Made by a program: the position numbers and the translations under genes. A stretch of DNA of 64,000 nt from Leucobacter sp. cx-42 (lineage in GTDB: Bacteria > Actinomycetota > Actinomycetes > Actinomycetales > Microbacteriaceae): the NCBI RefSeq assembly GCF_014529985.1, contig NZ_JACVMU010000006.1:124001-188000 (forward strand), given 5' to 3'. Under the pieces are notes generated by a model. It ran no database searches and was not told the origin of the DNA. It saw only the letters and a program-made list of their open reading frames with translations. Numbering within the stretch: the first letter of the stretch is position 1; each line of letters begins with the position of its first letter. Below are positions 46,771 to 56,735 of this stretch, piece by piece.

Positions 46771-47328
46771 TTAGGCCTTGAACGGGAAACCGAGCGCCTT
46801 AAGCAGCGCGCGACCCTCGTCGTCGGTCTTTGCCGAGGTTACGACAGTGATGTCGAAACCGCGTACACGATCAATCTTATCCTGATCGATCTCGTGGAAC
46901 ACACTCTGCTCGGTCAAACCGAAGGTGTAGTTACCAGCACCGTCGAACTGCTTTGCCGAAAGACCGCGGAAATCGCGGATACGGGGCAGTGCGAGGTTGA
47001 TGAGACGATCGAGGAATTCCCATGCACGGTCACCACGGAGGGTAACGTGCGCACCAATAGCCTGGCCTTCGCGCAGCTTGAACTGTGCGATCGACTTACG
47101 GGCCAAGGTGACCTTGGGCTTCTGACCGGTGATCTTCTGGAGGTCTGCGATAGCGCCTTCAATCACCTTGCTGTCGCGAGCTGCCTCGCCGACGCCGGTG
47201 TTAACGACAACCTTCACAACGCCAGGCACCTGCATAACGTTCTCGAACTTGAACTCCTCGAGGAGTGCAGGAACGATCTCGCCGCGGTACTTCTGCTTCA
47301 GACGGGGCTGAACCTTAGTCTCAGTCAT
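46771..47328 (-). CDS. rplE: 50S ribosomal protein uL5
   Basis: The 185-residue 5S rRNA-binding protein shows [36 protein letters not shown] and the end [15 protein letters not shown]. It overlaps rplX by 1 bp. Confidence 0.98.
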   Translation of the reverse strand: MTETKVQPRLKQKYRGEIVPALLEEFKFENVMQVPGVVKVVVNTGVGEAARDSKVIEGAIADLQKITGQKPKVTLARKSIAQFKLREGQAIGAHVTLRGDRAWEFLDRLINLALPRIRDFRGLSAKQFDGAGNYTFGLTEQSVFHEIDQDKIDRVRGFDITVVTSAKTDDEGRALLKALGFPFKA

Positions 47329-47690
47329 TAGAGGGCCTTCCCTGACTTCTTCGCGTAGCGAACACGGACGGTCTTCTTCACGCCGTTCTTCTCGACCTCT
47401 TCGACGCGGAAACCAACGCGAGTCGGCTTCTTGGTCTCGGGGTCGACAACTGCGACGTTCGACACGTGGATCGGAGCCTCGACGGTCTCAATGCCGCCTT
47501 CCTTCGTTCCACGCTCCGACTGGCCAACGCGGGTGTGCTTGGTGACGAAGTTAACGCCCTCAACCACTACGCGGTCGGTTTCGGTCAGAACCTCAATGAC
47601 GCGACCCTGCTTGCCGCGGTAGCCACCGCGCTCCTGGGTCGGGCCCGAGATGACCTCTACGAGGTCACCCTTCTTGATCTTGTTAGCCAT
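47328..47690 (-). CDS. rplX: 50S ribosomal protein uL24
   Basis: The 120-residue protein has the KOW motif in [21 protein letters not shown] (about 6-26) and continues [16 protein letters not shown]. It is an early assembly protein of the 50S subunit. It lies 5 bp after rplN. Confidence 0.97.
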   Translation of the reverse strand: MANKIKKGDLVEVISGPTQERGGYRGKQGRVIEVLTETDRVVVEGVNFVTKHTRVGQSERGTKEGGIETVEAPIHVSNVAVVDPETKKPTRVGFRVEEVEKNGVKKTVRVRYAKKSGKAL

Positions 47691-47695
47691 ATGGA

Positions 47696-48064
47696 CTAGA
47701 TCACCTCCGGTGCGAGCGAGACGATCTTCATGAACTTCTTGTCGCGAAGCTCACGGCCGACCGGCCCGAAGATACGGGTGCCGCGGGGCTCCCCGTCAGC
47801 CTTCAGAATGACGGCAGCGTTCTCGTCAAAGCTAATGTACGAACCGTCTACACGACGGGTCGACTTACGCGTACGAACGACAACCGCCTTTACGACGTCG
47901 CCCTTCTTGACGTTGCCACCGGGGATTGCGTCCTTGACGGTCGCGACGATCGTGTCGCCGAGGCCGGCGTAACGACGACCCGATCCACCGAGTACGCGAA
48001 TCGTGAGCAACTCCTTGGCACCGCTGTTGTCGGCAACCTTGAGTCGCGATTCCTGCTGAATCAC
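47696..48064 (-). CDS. rplN: 50S ribosomal protein uL14
   Basis: The 122-residue protein begins [20 protein letters not shown] and ends [19 protein letters not shown] (here [15 protein letters not shown] region). It has [14 protein letters not shown] in the middle. It forms an intersubunit bridge and binds translation factors. Confidence 0.97.
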   Translation of the reverse strand: MIQQESRLKVADNSGAKELLTIRVLGGSGRRYAGLGDTIVATVKDAIPGGNVKKGDVVKAVVVRTRKSTRRVDGSYISFDENAAVILKADGEPRGTRIFGPVGRELRDKKFMKIVSLAPEVI

Positions 48065-48096
48065 TTGTTACTCCTTCAATCAGTAAGCCGCGAGGC

Positions 48097-48369
48097 TTAC
48101 TTCGCCTTCTCGAGAATCTCTACGAGGCGCCAGCGCTTCGAAGCGCTGAGCGGACGAGTCTCGTGGATGACCACGAGATCGCCGATGCCTGCAGTGTTCA
48201 TCTCGTCGTGAGCCTTAACCTTCGACGAGCGGCGCAGGACCTTGCCGTAGAGGGGGTGCTTCACACGGTCTTCGACCTCAACGACGATGGTCTTGTCCAT
48301 CTTGTCGCTGACGACGTAACCACGGCGGGCCTTGCGGTAGCCGCGCTGTTCCTGTTCGATCTCAGCCAT
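48097..48369 (-). CDS. rpsQ: 30S ribosomal protein uS17
   Basis: The 90-residue protein contains [20 protein letters not shown] and [19 protein letters not shown], followed by [21 protein letters not shown]. It stabilises the 5' domain of 16S rRNA. It starts 2 bp after rpmC. Confidence 0.97.
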   Translation of the reverse strand: MAEIEQEQRGYRKARRGYVVSDKMDKTIVVEVEDRVKHPLYGKVLRRSSKVKAHDEMNTAGIGDLVVIHETRPLSASKRWRLVEILEKAK

Positions 48370-48371
48370 TG

Positions 48372-48683
48372 TTAGGCCTCCTTCGTCTCAGCGGCGGCGT
48401 CCGCCTGCTCGGTCTTCTTAGTGCTCTTCTTCGCCTTAGCCTTTGCAGGAGCAGCAACGGGGGTAACCCGAATGCCGAGCTCGCGCTCACGCAGAACGGT
48501 GTAGATGCGAGCAATGTCGCGCTTCACCTGACGAACACGGCCGTGGCTTTCAAGCTGGCCGGTGGCCGACTGGAAGCGAAGGTTGAAAAGCTCAGCCTTA
48601 GCCTTCTTGAGCTCTTCTGCCAGGCGCTCGTTCTCGAACGTATCCAGTTCGGTGACAGCCAGTTCCTTGGTACCGATCGCCAT
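48372..48683 (-). CDS. rpmC: 50S ribosomal protein uL29
   Basis: The 103-residue protein has its uL29 helical hairpin in the first ~78 residues ([39 protein letters not shown]). A Lys/Ala-rich then acidic tail (about 80-103) extends beyond the usual 60-70 residues. uL29 sits at the polypeptide exit. It overlaps rplP by 1 bp. Confidence 0.96.
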   Translation of the reverse strand: MAIGTKELAVTELDTFENERLAEELKKAKAELFNLRFQSATGQLESHGRVRQVKRDIARIYTVLRERELGIRVTPVAAPAKAKAKKSTKKTEQADAAAETKEA

Positions 48684-49102
48684 TACGCGTCGCCCTCCTC
48701 ACGCTTGATAATGCGGGCCTTGAGCGGAAGCTTGTGGATCGCGCGGGTCAGTGCCTCGCGTGCAAGCTGCTCATCGACACCTGCGACCTCGAAGAGGACG
48801 CGGCCCGGCTTGACATTGGCAATCCACCACTCCGGCGAACCCTTACCGGAACCCATGCGGGTCTCGGCAGGCTTCTTGGTGAGGGGACGGTCAGGGTAGA
48901 TGTTGATCCACACCTTGCCACCACGCTTGATGTGACGGGTCATCGCGATACGAGCGGACTCGATCTGACGGTTCGTCACGTAAGCGGGGGTGAGAGCCTG
49001 GATACCAAACTCACCGAAGGTGACCTTGGTTCCGCCCTTTGCCTGGCCGCTACGGCCGGGGTGATGCTGCTTACGGTGCTTTACTCGACGGGGAATCAGC
49101 AT
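48683..49102 (-). CDS. rplP: 50S ribosomal protein uL16
   Basis: The 139-residue protein starts [19 protein letters not shown] and carries [19 protein letters not shown] and [20 protein letters not shown], the conserved segments near the peptidyl transferase centre. Confidence 0.98.
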   Translation of the reverse strand: MLIPRRVKHRKQHHPGRSGQAKGGTKVTFGEFGIQALTPAYVTNRQIESARIAMTRHIKRGGKVWINIYPDRPLTKKPAETRMGSGKGSPEWWIANVKPGRVLFEVAGVDEQLAREALTRAIHKLPLKARIIKREEGDA

Positions 49103-49104
49103 TG

Positions 49105-49866
49105 TTACTTCTCCGCTCCTGCTGCAGCGGGTGCAGCCTCAGCCTGCTGAGCGTTACGAGGCGCACGGCGGCGATCGCCGCGGTCACGCGACGGCTTCTG
49201 TGCTGCCTGCTCGCGAGCAAGTTCCTTGTTGGTGAGGTCACCCTTGTAGATCCAGACCTTCACGCCGATACGGCCGAAGGTGGTCTTAGCTTCGTAGAAA
49301 CCGTAATCGATGTTCGCACGAAGGGTGTGCAGCGGCACGCGACCCTCGCGGTAGAACTCCGAACGGCTCATCTCTGCGCCGCCGAGACGGCCCGAGACCT
49401 GAATACGAACGCCCTTGGCACCAGCGCGCTGTGCGCCCTGGAGGCCCTTGCGCATTGCACGACGGAATGCAACGCGAGCAGCGAGCTGCTCTGCAATACC
49501 CTGTGCAACGAGCTGAGCGTCAGCCTCGGGGTTCTTGACCTCGAGGATGTTCAGCTGGATCTGCTTGCCGGTGAGCTTCTCGAGGCCGGCGCGGATGCGC
49601 TCTGCCTCTGCGCCACGACGGCCGATGACGATACCGGGACGTGCAGTGTGGATGTCCACGCGTACACGGTCACGGGTGCGCTCGATCTCGATGCGCGAAA
49701 CACCTGCACGGTCAAGCGTGTCAGTCAGGTAGCTGCGGATCTTGATGTCCTCGGCAAGGTAGTCAGCGTAACGCTGACCCTTCTTGGTCGAGTCCGAGAA
49801 CCAACGCGATACGTGATCAGTGGTTACCCCGAGGCGGAAGCCATAGGGATGAATCTTCTGGCCCAT
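49105..49866 (-). CDS. rpsC: 30S ribosomal protein uS3
   Basis: The 253-residue protein starts [20 protein letters not shown]. The KH domain with [19 protein letters not shown] spans about 75-95, and the C-terminal uS3 domain includes [14 protein letters not shown] ~40-residue tail is basic then Ala-rich. It helps unwind mRNA at the entry channel. It is 1 bp from rplV. Confidence 0.98.
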   Translation of the reverse strand: MGQKIHPYGFRLGVTTDHVSRWFSDSTKKGQRYADYLAEDIKIRSYLTDTLDRAGVSRIEIERTRDRVRVDIHTARPGIVIGRRGAEAERIRAGLEKLTGKQIQLNILEVKNPEADAQLVAQGIAEQLAARVAFRRAMRKGLQGAQRAGAKGVRIQVSGRLGGAEMSRSEFYREGRVPLHTLRANIDYGFYEAKTTFGRIGVKVWIYKGDLTNKELAREQAAQKPSRDRGDRRRAPRNAQQAEAAPAAAGAEK

Positions 49867-50247
49867 TTACTTGGCTCCCTTCGATGCGGCAACCTCGTCA
49901 GCCGTCTGAAGAATGACGGTGATGTGGCTGGTCCGCTTGTTGATACGGAACGCGCGACCCTGTGCACGGGGGCGGAAACGCTTGAGCGTTGCTCCCTCGT
50001 CCACGAATGCACGTGCCACAACGAGCTCGTCTTCGTTGAAGCGCAGGTTTTCCTTCTCGGCCTTGACACGCGCGTTAGCGACTGCCGAGGCGACGAGCTT
50101 GAAAATGGGCTCCGACGCTGCCTGGGGTGCGAACTTGAGGATCGCGAGTGCTTCCTCAACGTTCTTGCCACGGATCAGGTCAACAACGCGACGGGCCTTC
50201 TGGGGGGTGATGCGGATATGACGCACGCGTGCGATCGATTCCACCAT
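49867..50247 (-). CDS. rplV: 50S ribosomal protein uL22
   Basis: The 126-residue protein shows [20 protein letters not shown] and the beta-hairpin region [20 protein letters not shown] that lines the exit tunnel. Confidence 0.97.
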   Translation of the reverse strand: MVESIARVRHIRITPQKARRVVDLIRGKNVEEALAILKFAPQAASEPIFKLVASAVANARVKAEKENLRFNEDELVVARAFVDEGATLKRFRPRAQGRAFRINKRTSHITVILQTADEVAASKGAK

Positions 50248-50272
50248 TTCTCTTCCTCCTTCACGTCGCCGC

Positions 50273-50554
50273 TTAGCGGCGACGGCCCTTCTTGTCGTCC
50301 TTCACGTGGCCACGGAAGGTACGGGTCGGGGCGAACTCGCCCAGCTTGTGACCAACCATGGTTTCCGTTACGAACACGGGAATGTGCTTACGACCGTCGT
50401 GCACTGCGATGGTGTGACCCAGCATTGCGGGGATGATCATCGAGCGGCGCGACCAGGTCTTGATCACGTTCTTGGTGCCAGCTTCGTTCTGGACAACCAC
50501 CTTGTTCAGCAGGTGGTTATCGACGAAGGGGCCCTTCTTGAGACTACGAGGCAT
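50273..50554 (-). CDS. rpsS: 30S ribosomal protein uS19
   Basis: The 93-residue protein begins [19 protein letters not shown] and contains [20 protein letters not shown] and the conserved [15 protein letters not shown]. It contacts the 30S head with uS13. Confidence 0.98.
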   Translation of the reverse strand: MPRSLKKGPFVDNHLLNKVVVQNEAGTKNVIKTWSRRSMIIPAMLGHTIAVHDGRKHIPVFVTETMVGHKLGEFAPTRTFRGHVKDDKKGRRR

Positions 50555-50578
50555 CTTCTACTCTCTCCTACCTGCCGA

Positions 50579-51415
50579 CTAGCGCTTCTTGCCAACAGTA
50601 CGGCGACGCACGATGAGCTTGTCGCTTTCCTTGTTCGGATGGCGCGTACGGCCTTCCTTCTGGCCCCACGGGGTAACCGGGTGACGGCCACCCGAGGTGC
50701 GGCCTTCGCCACCACCGTGCGGGTGATCGACCGGGTTCATGACAACACCGCGGACGGTCGGGCGAACGCCCTTCCAGCGCATACGGCCAGCCTTGCCCCA
50801 GTTGATGTTCGACTGCTCGGCGTTGCCCACCTCGCCAATCGTTGCGCGGCAGCGCAGATCGACGTTGCGGATCTCACCCGAGGGGAGACGCAGCTGAGCG
50901 TAGGGGCCGTCCTTAGCGACGAGACGCACCGACATACCAGCCGAGCGAGCGAGCTTAGCGCCGCCGCCGGGACGGAGCTCAATAGCGTGAATCACGGTAC
51001 CGGTGGGGATGTTCTTCAAGGGCAGGTTGTTACCCGGCTTGATATCTGCACCCGCGCCAGCCTCGACGATGTCGCCCTGCTTGAGCTTGTTCGGAGCAAT
51101 GATGTAACGCTTCGTGCCGTCCACGTAGTGCAGCAGCGCGATGCGCGCGGTGCGGTTGGGATCGTACTCGATGTGCGCAACCTTGGCGTTCACGCCGTCC
51201 TTGTCATGGCGACGGAAGTCGATGACACGGTACTGGCGCTTGTGGCCACCGCCGATGTGGCGGGTGGTGATACGACCCTGGTTGTTGCGGCCGCCGGTCT
51301 TGGGGAGCGGGCGAAGCAGCGACTTCTCAGGGGTGGAGCGGGTGATCTCAGCGAAATCAGCAACGCTCGAGCCACGACGACCAGGGGTCGTCGGCTTGTA
51401 CTTGCGAATAGCCAT
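50579..51415 (-). CDS. rplB: 50S ribosomal protein uL2
   Basis: The 278-residue protein is a primary 23S rRNA binder near the peptidyl transferase centre. [19 protein letters not shown] is at the N terminus. [19 protein letters not shown] follows, and the invariant loop [19 protein letters not shown] includes the His implicated in catalysis. Confidence 0.98.
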   Translation of the reverse strand: MAIRKYKPTTPGRRGSSVADFAEITRSTPEKSLLRPLPKTGGRNNQGRITTRHIGGGHKRQYRVIDFRRHDKDGVNAKVAHIEYDPNRTARIALLHYVDGTKRYIIAPNKLKQGDIVEAGAGADIKPGNNLPLKNIPTGTVIHAIELRPGGGAKLARSAGMSVRLVAKDGPYAQLRLPSGEIRNVDLRCRATIGEVGNAEQSNINWGKAGRMRWKGVRPTVRGVVMNPVDHPHGGGEGRTSGGRHPVTPWGQKEGRTRHPNKESDKLIVRRRTVGKKR

Positions 51416-51435
51416 TATGTTTCCTCTTCGCCCTT

Positions 51436-51735
51436 CTACAGACCGGCCGTGAAGATGTCGATCGAGCCCGACTGAAGGGTGACGATGGCGCGCTTGGTGT
51501 CCTTGCGCTTGCCAATGCCGAACTTGGTGCGGCGGGTCTTGCCCTTGCGGTTCAGGGTGTTGATCTTGTTGACCTTCACGCCAAAGACCTGCTCGATAGC
51601 GAGCTTGATCTCAGTCTTCGTCGCAGTGGGCTGTACCTCGAAGGTGTACTGGCCGTTCGCGTCGATGAGGCTGTAGCTCTTCTCCGAGACGATGGGACGG
51701 ATGATGACGTCGTGTGAAGACTTGTTCAGGCTCAC
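51436..51735 (-). CDS. rplW: 50S ribosomal protein uL23
   Basis: The 99-residue protein with [20 protein letters not shown] and [19 protein letters not shown]. It sits at the exit tunnel and docks trigger factor and SRP. It overlaps rplD by 4 bp. Confidence 0.97.
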   Translation of the reverse strand: MSLNKSSHDVIIRPIVSEKSYSLIDANGQYTFEVQPTATKTEIKLAIEQVFGVKVNKINTLNRKGKTRRTKFGIGKRKDTKRAIVTLQSGSIDIFTAGL

Positions 51736-52385
51736 TTCGTTTCCTCCTTGGCGGTGCGACCAGCGACGAATGCGTCGAAGGCTGCCTTGGTGAAGACGAG
51801 GTCATCGCTGACGACCACGTCGTAGGCGTTGAGCTGATCCTGGAACAGGACGTGGACGTTCTGCAGGTTGCGAACGCTCAGCGCGGTCAGCTCGTCTTCA
51901 CGAGTGACAACAACGAGAACGCGGGTGCCAGGAGCAACAGCTGCGAGGAACTCGCGTGCGCTCTTGGTGCTCGGCTTGCCCTCGATGCCGAAGCTGTCAA
52001 CAACGTGCAGACGGTTGCCGCGAACGCGGTCCGAGAGCAGGCCGATGAGTGCAGCTGCGATCATCTTCTTGGGGGTGCGCTGTGCGTAGTCACGGGGAAC
52101 CGGACCGTGCACAATGCCGCCGCCGCGGTGCTGAGGCATACGGACCGAACCCTGACGAGCGCGGCCGGTACCCTTCTGCTTGAACGGCTTGACGCCCGAA
52201 CCGGAGCGTTCGCCACGGTTCTTGACCTTGTGGGTGCCCTGACGCGCAGCTGCGAGCTGAGCGGTGACAACCTGGTGGATCAGCGGGACGTTGGTCTCGG
52301 CGCCGAAGATAGCCTCGGGAAGCTCAACCGAGCCTGCCTTCTTGCCCTTCGCGTCGAGGATCTCGAGCTTGGTAGCGGTAGCCAT
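51732..52385 (-). CDS. rplD: 50S ribosomal protein uL4
   Basis: The 217-residue protein has the tunnel loop [20 protein letters not shown] followed by [19 protein letters not shown]. uL4 is the autogenous regulator of the S10 operon in E. coli. Whether it acts here is unknown, but the operon has a long structured leader. It is 3 bp after rplC. Confidence 0.97.
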   Translation of the reverse strand: MATATKLEILDAKGKKAGSVELPEAIFGAETNVPLIHQVVTAQLAAARQGTHKVKNRGERSGSGVKPFKQKGTGRARQGSVRMPQHRGGGIVHGPVPRDYAQRTPKKMIAAALIGLLSDRVRGNRLHVVDSFGIEGKPSTKSAREFLAAVAPGTRVLVVVTREDELTALSVRNLQNVHVLFQDQLNAYDVVVSDDLVFTKAAFDAFVAGRTAKEETK

Positions 52386-52388
52386 GAA

Positions 52389-53042
52389 CTACGCCCCCTT
52401 CACTGCGTTGCGGACGAATACGAGACGACCGCTTGCACCGGGAACAGCACCCTTAACGAGGATGAGACCCTTTTCAGCGTCGATCGCCTGAACCGTGAGG
52501 TTCTGGACGGTGACACGGTCGCCACCCATACGGCCGGCCATCTTCTGACCCTTGAACACGCGACCAGGGGTCGCAGCGCCGCCGACAGAACCGGGCTTAC
52601 GGTGGTTACGGTGCTGACCGTGCGATGCGCCAACGCCAGAGAAGTTGTGGCGCTTCATGGTGCCCGCGAAGCCCTTACCCTTCGAAGTACCTACAACGTC
52701 GATCTTCTGACCGGTGGTGAAGGTTGCATCGATGGTGAGCTCCTGGCCGAGAGCGTACTCAGCTGCATCCGCGGTGCGGATCTCAGTGAGGTGACGGCGA
52801 GGCGTGACGCCTGCCTTCTCGAAGTGACCAGCCGAAGGCTTGTTTACCTTGCGGGGGTCAATCTGGCCAGCTGCGATCTGGATCGCGCTGTAGCCGTCGA
52901 GCTCCGGGGTGCGGATCTGGGTAACAACGTTAGGTGCTACCTCAATTACGGTCACAGGAACAACGTTGCCGTTCTCGTCCCAGACCTGAGTCATACCGAG
53001 CTTGGTGCCCAGGAGACCCTTCACGTTACGTACTGCAGTCAT
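52389..53042 (-). CDS. rplC: 50S ribosomal protein uL3
   Basis: The 217-residue protein starts [20 protein letters not shown] and includes the conserved [19 protein letters not shown] and [20 protein letters not shown] reaching the peptidyl transferase centre. It is 14 bp after rpsJ. Confidence 0.98.
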   Translation of the reverse strand: MTAVRNVKGLLGTKLGMTQVWDENGNVVPVTVIEVAPNVVTQIRTPELDGYSAIQIAAGQIDPRKVNKPSAGHFEKAGVTPRRHLTEIRTADAAEYALGQELTIDATFTTGQKIDVVGTSKGKGFAGTMKRHNFSGVGASHGQHRNHRKPGSVGGAATPGRVFKGQKMAGRMGGDRVTVQNLTVQAIDAEKGLILVKGAVPGASGRLVFVRNAVKGA

Positions 53043-53056
53043 GAATCGATCCCCCC

Positions 53057-53365
53057 TTAGAGCTTGATCTCGATGTTGACATCGGCCGGAAGATCGAGAC
53101 GCATGAGCGAATCGACGGCCTTGGGCGTGGGATCGACGATGTCGATCAGGCGCTTGTGCGTGCGCTTCTCGAAGTGCTCGCGGCTGTCCTTGTACTTGTG
53201 AGGCGAACGGATAACAGCGATCACGTTCTTCTCAGTGGGGAGGGGCACGGGGCCGATAACAGTTGCGCCTGCACGGGTGACCGTATCTACGATCTTCCGA
53301 GCGGAGCTGTCGATGACCTCATGGTCATACGACTTCAGTCGAATGCGGATCTTTTGTCCCGCCAT
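53057..53365 (-). CDS. rpsJ: 30S ribosomal protein uS10
   Basis: The 102-residue protein starts [19 protein letters not shown] with [20 protein letters not shown]. It is the first gene of the S10 operon and also the NusA/NusB antitermination partner NusE. It has no gene directly upstream, and a roughly 290-nt leader precedes it. Confidence 0.98.
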   Translation of the reverse strand: MAGQKIRIRLKSYDHEVIDSSARKIVDTVTRAGATVIGPVPLPTEKNVIAVIRSPHKYKDSREHFEKRTHKRLIDIVDPTPKAVDSLMRLDLPADVNIEIKL

Positions 53366-53660
53366 GTGACTCTCTACTTTCTACTTGCGTCGTACTCAGG
53401 GCAAGCCCTAAGCATTGGACGTCTTGCGTACCAGCGCCCTGGCAATACGGCGTCTTTCAACGCTGTGCGTGCTGGGTCTCTGTTCACCTGTCAAAACCAC
53501 ACTCAACGTGTGGCCTCGCAACGCACGACTCCCACCAAAGTGAGGCCGAGCCTTACAAGTCTTGTTCGCTCCCTACGGCGCCCCACCTCATTCACTTGAG
53601 GTGTCAACACACAGCCAGGCAGTGATTCTCAGTCAAACCGAGAAGTACTGAACCTGTATA
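53366..53660 (-). promoter_or_regulatory. S10 operon leader and candidate promoter
   Basis: No coding frame is seen here. On the minus strand a -10-like TATACA (complement of 53655-53660) could start a ~290-nt leader. Inverted repeats include CACCTCA/TGAGGTG (53584-53603, 7 bp perfect), TTCTC/GAGAA (about 53626-53644) and CCACAC/GTGTGG (about 53496-53512). Such a leader could carry autogenous or NusB-type control, but no E. coli-like L4 target is recognisable by eye. Confidence 0.4.
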
Positions 53661-53753
53661 TTCTCGCACGCCGGATGCAATGAATGCAACCCGGGCGTGT
53701 TGCGTGTCGTGTGCCTTCAGGAAACCCTCAGGATCCGCGCCACCATGCGCTTG

Positions 53754-54818
53754 TTAGCGCGCAGGGAGAAGTTTGGGAAGGGCGAGATAGACACCCAAAA
53801 CAGCGAGGCCCGCGATGAGCAAAAGCGCGGTGCCGAGGAGCCCGGTAAAGCAGGAAAGCAGGCCCAGTCCCGCCGCGACCAGCGAGCACAGTGCTGCGAT
53901 CCCGGAGGCCTGTGCATGGGTGTAGCCGAGCTGCTGAATGCGCTGGTAGACATGCTCCTTGTGGGGCTCATCCCACTTCTTGCCTGCCCGTACGCGCTTC
54001 ACCAGAGTGACGCCAACGTCACCGAAGCAAATGATCATCGGTCCAATGGTTGCGAGCAGCGGGACGCCAGCGAGCAACGCTGCAAAGCTTGTCACTGCGG
54101 TAGCTCCCCCAAGGAGGTAGCTACCGACGTCACCGAGAAACGCACCGGTCTTACTGAAGTTCCATGGCAAGAATCCGGCGTAGCCGGCGGCAAGCACCCC
54201 GCCACTCACGGTAAGCCACCACTCGCCCACAACAATGCCGGCAATCGCAAACGTGAGTCCAGCGATCACACCGTGGAATCCGCTAATGCCATTGAGACCA
54301 TCAACAAAGTTCGCAACATTGATGTAACTCGAGATGAAGAGCACCGCGTAAATCACCAGGATGACGAGCGTGATGAGTGACACGTCAGTTACCGGTATTC
54401 CGGCGACCCAGGTGAAGACGACGCCCCCGGAGCGTTCCGCCGAAGCAATCAGTGCAATTGCCGAACCAGCTGCGATCACCAGCAGCACCGCACTGCGCAC
54501 AGGGACGCTCAGTCCCTTCAGGTCCTCTCGCAGACCGAGCAGACCGCTCAACACCGCACCAACACCAATAACGAGGAGCGATGACCAGCCCGGGTGATCC
54601 GCGCCCTGCGAAAGCAGTCCAACGACATACCCAGCTGCCATCGCAATCAGCACCGCGAGCCCGAGGCCACGCAAGACCGGTCGGACGTGCGAGGAACGCT
54701 CATTCGGTACGTCCATGATGCCGAGCTTCATGAGCATCGGTTTCACCGCGAAAGGCAACAGGAGCGACAGGACGAGGGTGGTAGCGGTTGCGATGGTGGC
54801 GGATCCGGCGAAGGTCAT
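53754..54818 (-). CDS. WecA/MraY-like undecaprenyl-phosphate glycosyl-1-phosphate transferase
   Basis: The 354-residue polytopic membrane enzyme (10-11 spans) transfers a HexNAc-1-phosphate from a UDP-sugar to a polyprenyl phosphate, starting a surface glycan. Hallmarks are DVPNERSSHVRPVLRG (36-51), the catalytic NVANFVDGLNGISGFHG (167-183), and GDVGSYLLGG with the downstream EPHKEHVYQR basic/His loop. The first acidic motif reads GLREDLKG instead of the usual DD pair, a conservative D-to-E change. It overlaps the dehydratase gene upstream by 4 bp. Confidence 0.9.
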   Translation of the reverse strand: MTFAGSATIATATTLVLSLLLPFAVKPMLMKLGIMDVPNERSSHVRPVLRGLGLAVLIAMAAGYVVGLLSQGADHPGWSSLLVIGVGAVLSGLLGLREDLKGLSVPVRSAVLLVIAAGSAIALIASAERSGGVVFTWVAGIPVTDVSLITLVILVIYAVLFISSYINVANFVDGLNGISGFHGVIAGLTFAIAGIVVGEWWLTVSGGVLAAGYAGFLPWNFSKTGAFLGDVGSYLLGGATAVTSFAALLAGVPLLATIGPMIICFGDVGVTLVKRVRAGKKWDEPHKEHVYQRIQQLGYTHAQASGIAALCSLVAAGLGLLSCFTGLLGTALLLIAGLAVLGVYLALPKLLPAR

Positions 54819-56614
54819 TGCACTCGTTCTTCTGCGGCCGAGGTCAACGACATGCGTGCTACCCAGCCTTCATGATCAAGGTTGATGGGGTCTAGCACGC
54901 CGACGTGGGCGTGCGAAATCTTGGGATGGAATGGGCGCGAATCACCCTCACCATCGGCAACAAGTATCTCGTGCATCTTCTCACCATGACGAAGTCCAGT
55001 GAAGACGATCTCGACCTGCTTGCCTGATTGCGCGATCATGCGTTTGGCGACATCGAGAATACTGACGGGTTCACCCATGTCAAGAATGAGTACCTCACCT
55101 GGACGACCAATACCGCCAGCCTGCAGCACGAGCTGCGACGCCTCGGGGATCGTCATGAAGAACCGTGTGACTTCTGGGTGCGTGACCGTGAGCGGACCGC
55201 CAGCTTCAATGAGCTTGCGGAACGTTGGCAACATCGAACCACGGCTGCCCAACACATTGCCGAAACGGACAGAAAGGTACCGCTTGCCGGTTTCCTGTGC
55301 CATCCACCCCGTGAGCTTCTCGGCCACGCGCTTCGAATGCCCAAGCACACTGGTCGGGTTCGCAGCCTTGTCGGTCGAGATATTCACGAACGTGCCGACG
55401 TCAGCAGCCTGCGCCGCACGCAGCACATTGAGCGTACCAAGCACATTGGTCTTCCACGCCTCATCTGGATACTGCTCGAGCATTGGCAGGTGCTTGAGCG
55501 CCGCAGCGTGGAATACCACGTCTGGCTTGCGCTCGAGCATGATCGCGGTAAGGGCTTCCTGATCGCGAATGTCTGCGAGTACAACATCATTCGTGTCGAG
55601 GAGTCCGTGGCCACTGATCGAGAGCTGCGCTTCCTGCAGGGCTGTCTCATCGCGATCAAGCATGATGAGTTCGCCGGGAGCAAAGGCGACCAGCTGTCGG
55701 CAGATCTCCGAGCCAATTGATCCGCCGGCACCCGTCACAAGTACGCGCTTGCCCTGGATGTACTTCGCAATTGGCGAGGCATTCAGACGTACCGGATGAC
55801 GTCCAATGAGATCTTCAATCGAGAGTTCACGCACGTTTGAAATTGAGGCTGAATTGTTCAGGATCTGATCAAGCGGCGGAAGCACAAGTACGTTCAGACC
55901 GTAACGATCAGCCGCATCATCTACGCGACGCAGCATCGCCGCATCTGCATCACCGATGCAGACCATGAGCGTCGTTGCGCCCGTCTGCTTCACGGCTTTG
56001 CCAAGTTCTTCGAGCGTGCCCATAACGCCGACACCGCGTACCACCTGGTGGCGCTTGGTCGGGTCATCATCGATGAAGCCGACGGGAAGGTACGAGGCCT
56101 TCGCATCGGTAAGCAAGCGCTTTGCCGTCTGAACGCCAAGGTAGCCCGCGCCGTACAGGAGCACCTTCTCAGCGCGCGCGCCAGGCTTCAGACTGCGCTC
56201 GGCGTGCAGGCGAACAAAGTAGCGGCTCACACCCATGATGCTGAACGTGATCGGTGCGGCGATGATCACGGTACTGCGCGGGATGCCATTGCCGTAGCCG
56301 ACCCAGTATCCGAAGGCCCAGGAAACCACCATGACAGCGGTGACACAGAAGACCAGTGCGCGAACCTCATCAAAGCTGCCAACCTCATACCGGTTGCGGT
56401 ACAGCCAGAAAGCCCAACCACCAATGAGTTGCAGCACGATCGCTACCGCAATGAGCGCGGAGGTCCAGCCCCAGTGGATACGCTCAAGCTGGAAATCAAA
56501 TCGGAGCACGAGGGCAGCGATAATCGCAATTCCCCAAGCGAGTGCGTCACACAGGTACAACACTCCATAGGTCCGAAGAAAGTGTGTCATCCGACCGGTT
56601 GGCGTTTCGCGCAC
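54815..56614 (-). CDS. PglF/CapD-like nucleotide-sugar 4,6-dehydratase, membrane-anchored
   Basis: The product is 599 residues from the GTG at 56614, chosen because AAAAGGGG is 5 nt upstream; the GTG at 56620 and an ATG at 56590 are alternatives. Four N-terminal membrane helices (to about 128) precede a Rossmann-like CoA-binding-3 domain (LLYGAGYLGVQ). An SDR domain follows, with TGAGGSIGSEICRQL and the FlaA1-type active site STDKAANPTSVLGHSKR. Such enzymes make UDP-4-keto-6-deoxy-HexNAc for glycans. The coupled WecA-like gene would load that sugar on a lipid carrier. Confidence 0.92.
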   Translation of the reverse strand: MRETPTGRMTHFLRTYGVLYLCDALAWGIAIIAALVLRFDFQLERIHWGWTSALIAVAIVLQLIGGWAFWLYRNRYEVGSFDEVRALVFCVTAVMVVSWAFGYWVGYGNGIPRSTVIIAAPITFSIMGVSRYFVRLHAERSLKPGARAEKVLLYGAGYLGVQTAKRLLTDAKASYLPVGFIDDDPTKRHQVVRGVGVMGTLEELGKAVKQTGATTLMVCIGDADAAMLRRVDDAADRYGLNVLVLPPLDQILNNSASISNVRELSIEDLIGRHPVRLNASPIAKYIQGKRVLVTGAGGSIGSEICRQLVAFAPGELIMLDRDETALQEAQLSISGHGLLDTNDVVLADIRDQEALTAIMLERKPDVVFHAAALKHLPMLEQYPDEAWKTNVLGTLNVLRAAQAADVGTFVNISTDKAANPTSVLGHSKRVAEKLTGWMAQETGKRYLSVRFGNVLGSRGSMLPTFRKLIEAGGPLTVTHPEVTRFFMTIPEASQLVLQAGGIGRPGEVLILDMGEPVSILDVAKRMIAQSGKQVEIVFTGLRHGEKMHEILVADGEGDSRPFHPKISHAHVGVLDPINLDHEGWVARMSLTSAAEERVQ

Positions 56615-56680
56615 GCGCACCCCTTTTCGATTCGACAGTGAGGCTCTTGCCTATTCGTCAACTCTACCGCGCAGACAAAG

Positions 56681-56716
56681 CAAAACCCCCGAGAGGCGAG
56701 CCTCTCGGGGGTTTTG
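56681..56716 (-). terminator. Terminator of tuf
   Basis: Perfect 16-bp arms CAAAACCCCCGAGAGG (56681-56696) and complement (56701-56716) around CGAG, 20 bp past the tuf stop. The stem ends in TTTTG on the minus strand. A canonical terminator. Confidence 0.88.
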
Positions 56717-56735
56717 TCAATCAGTCAGAGTGAAA

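Noticed and set aside
49039-50436. 465-codon open frame antisense to rpsC, rplV and rpsS
   Set aside because: The opposite strand carries three well-conserved ribosomal protein genes; no homology is visible in this frame.
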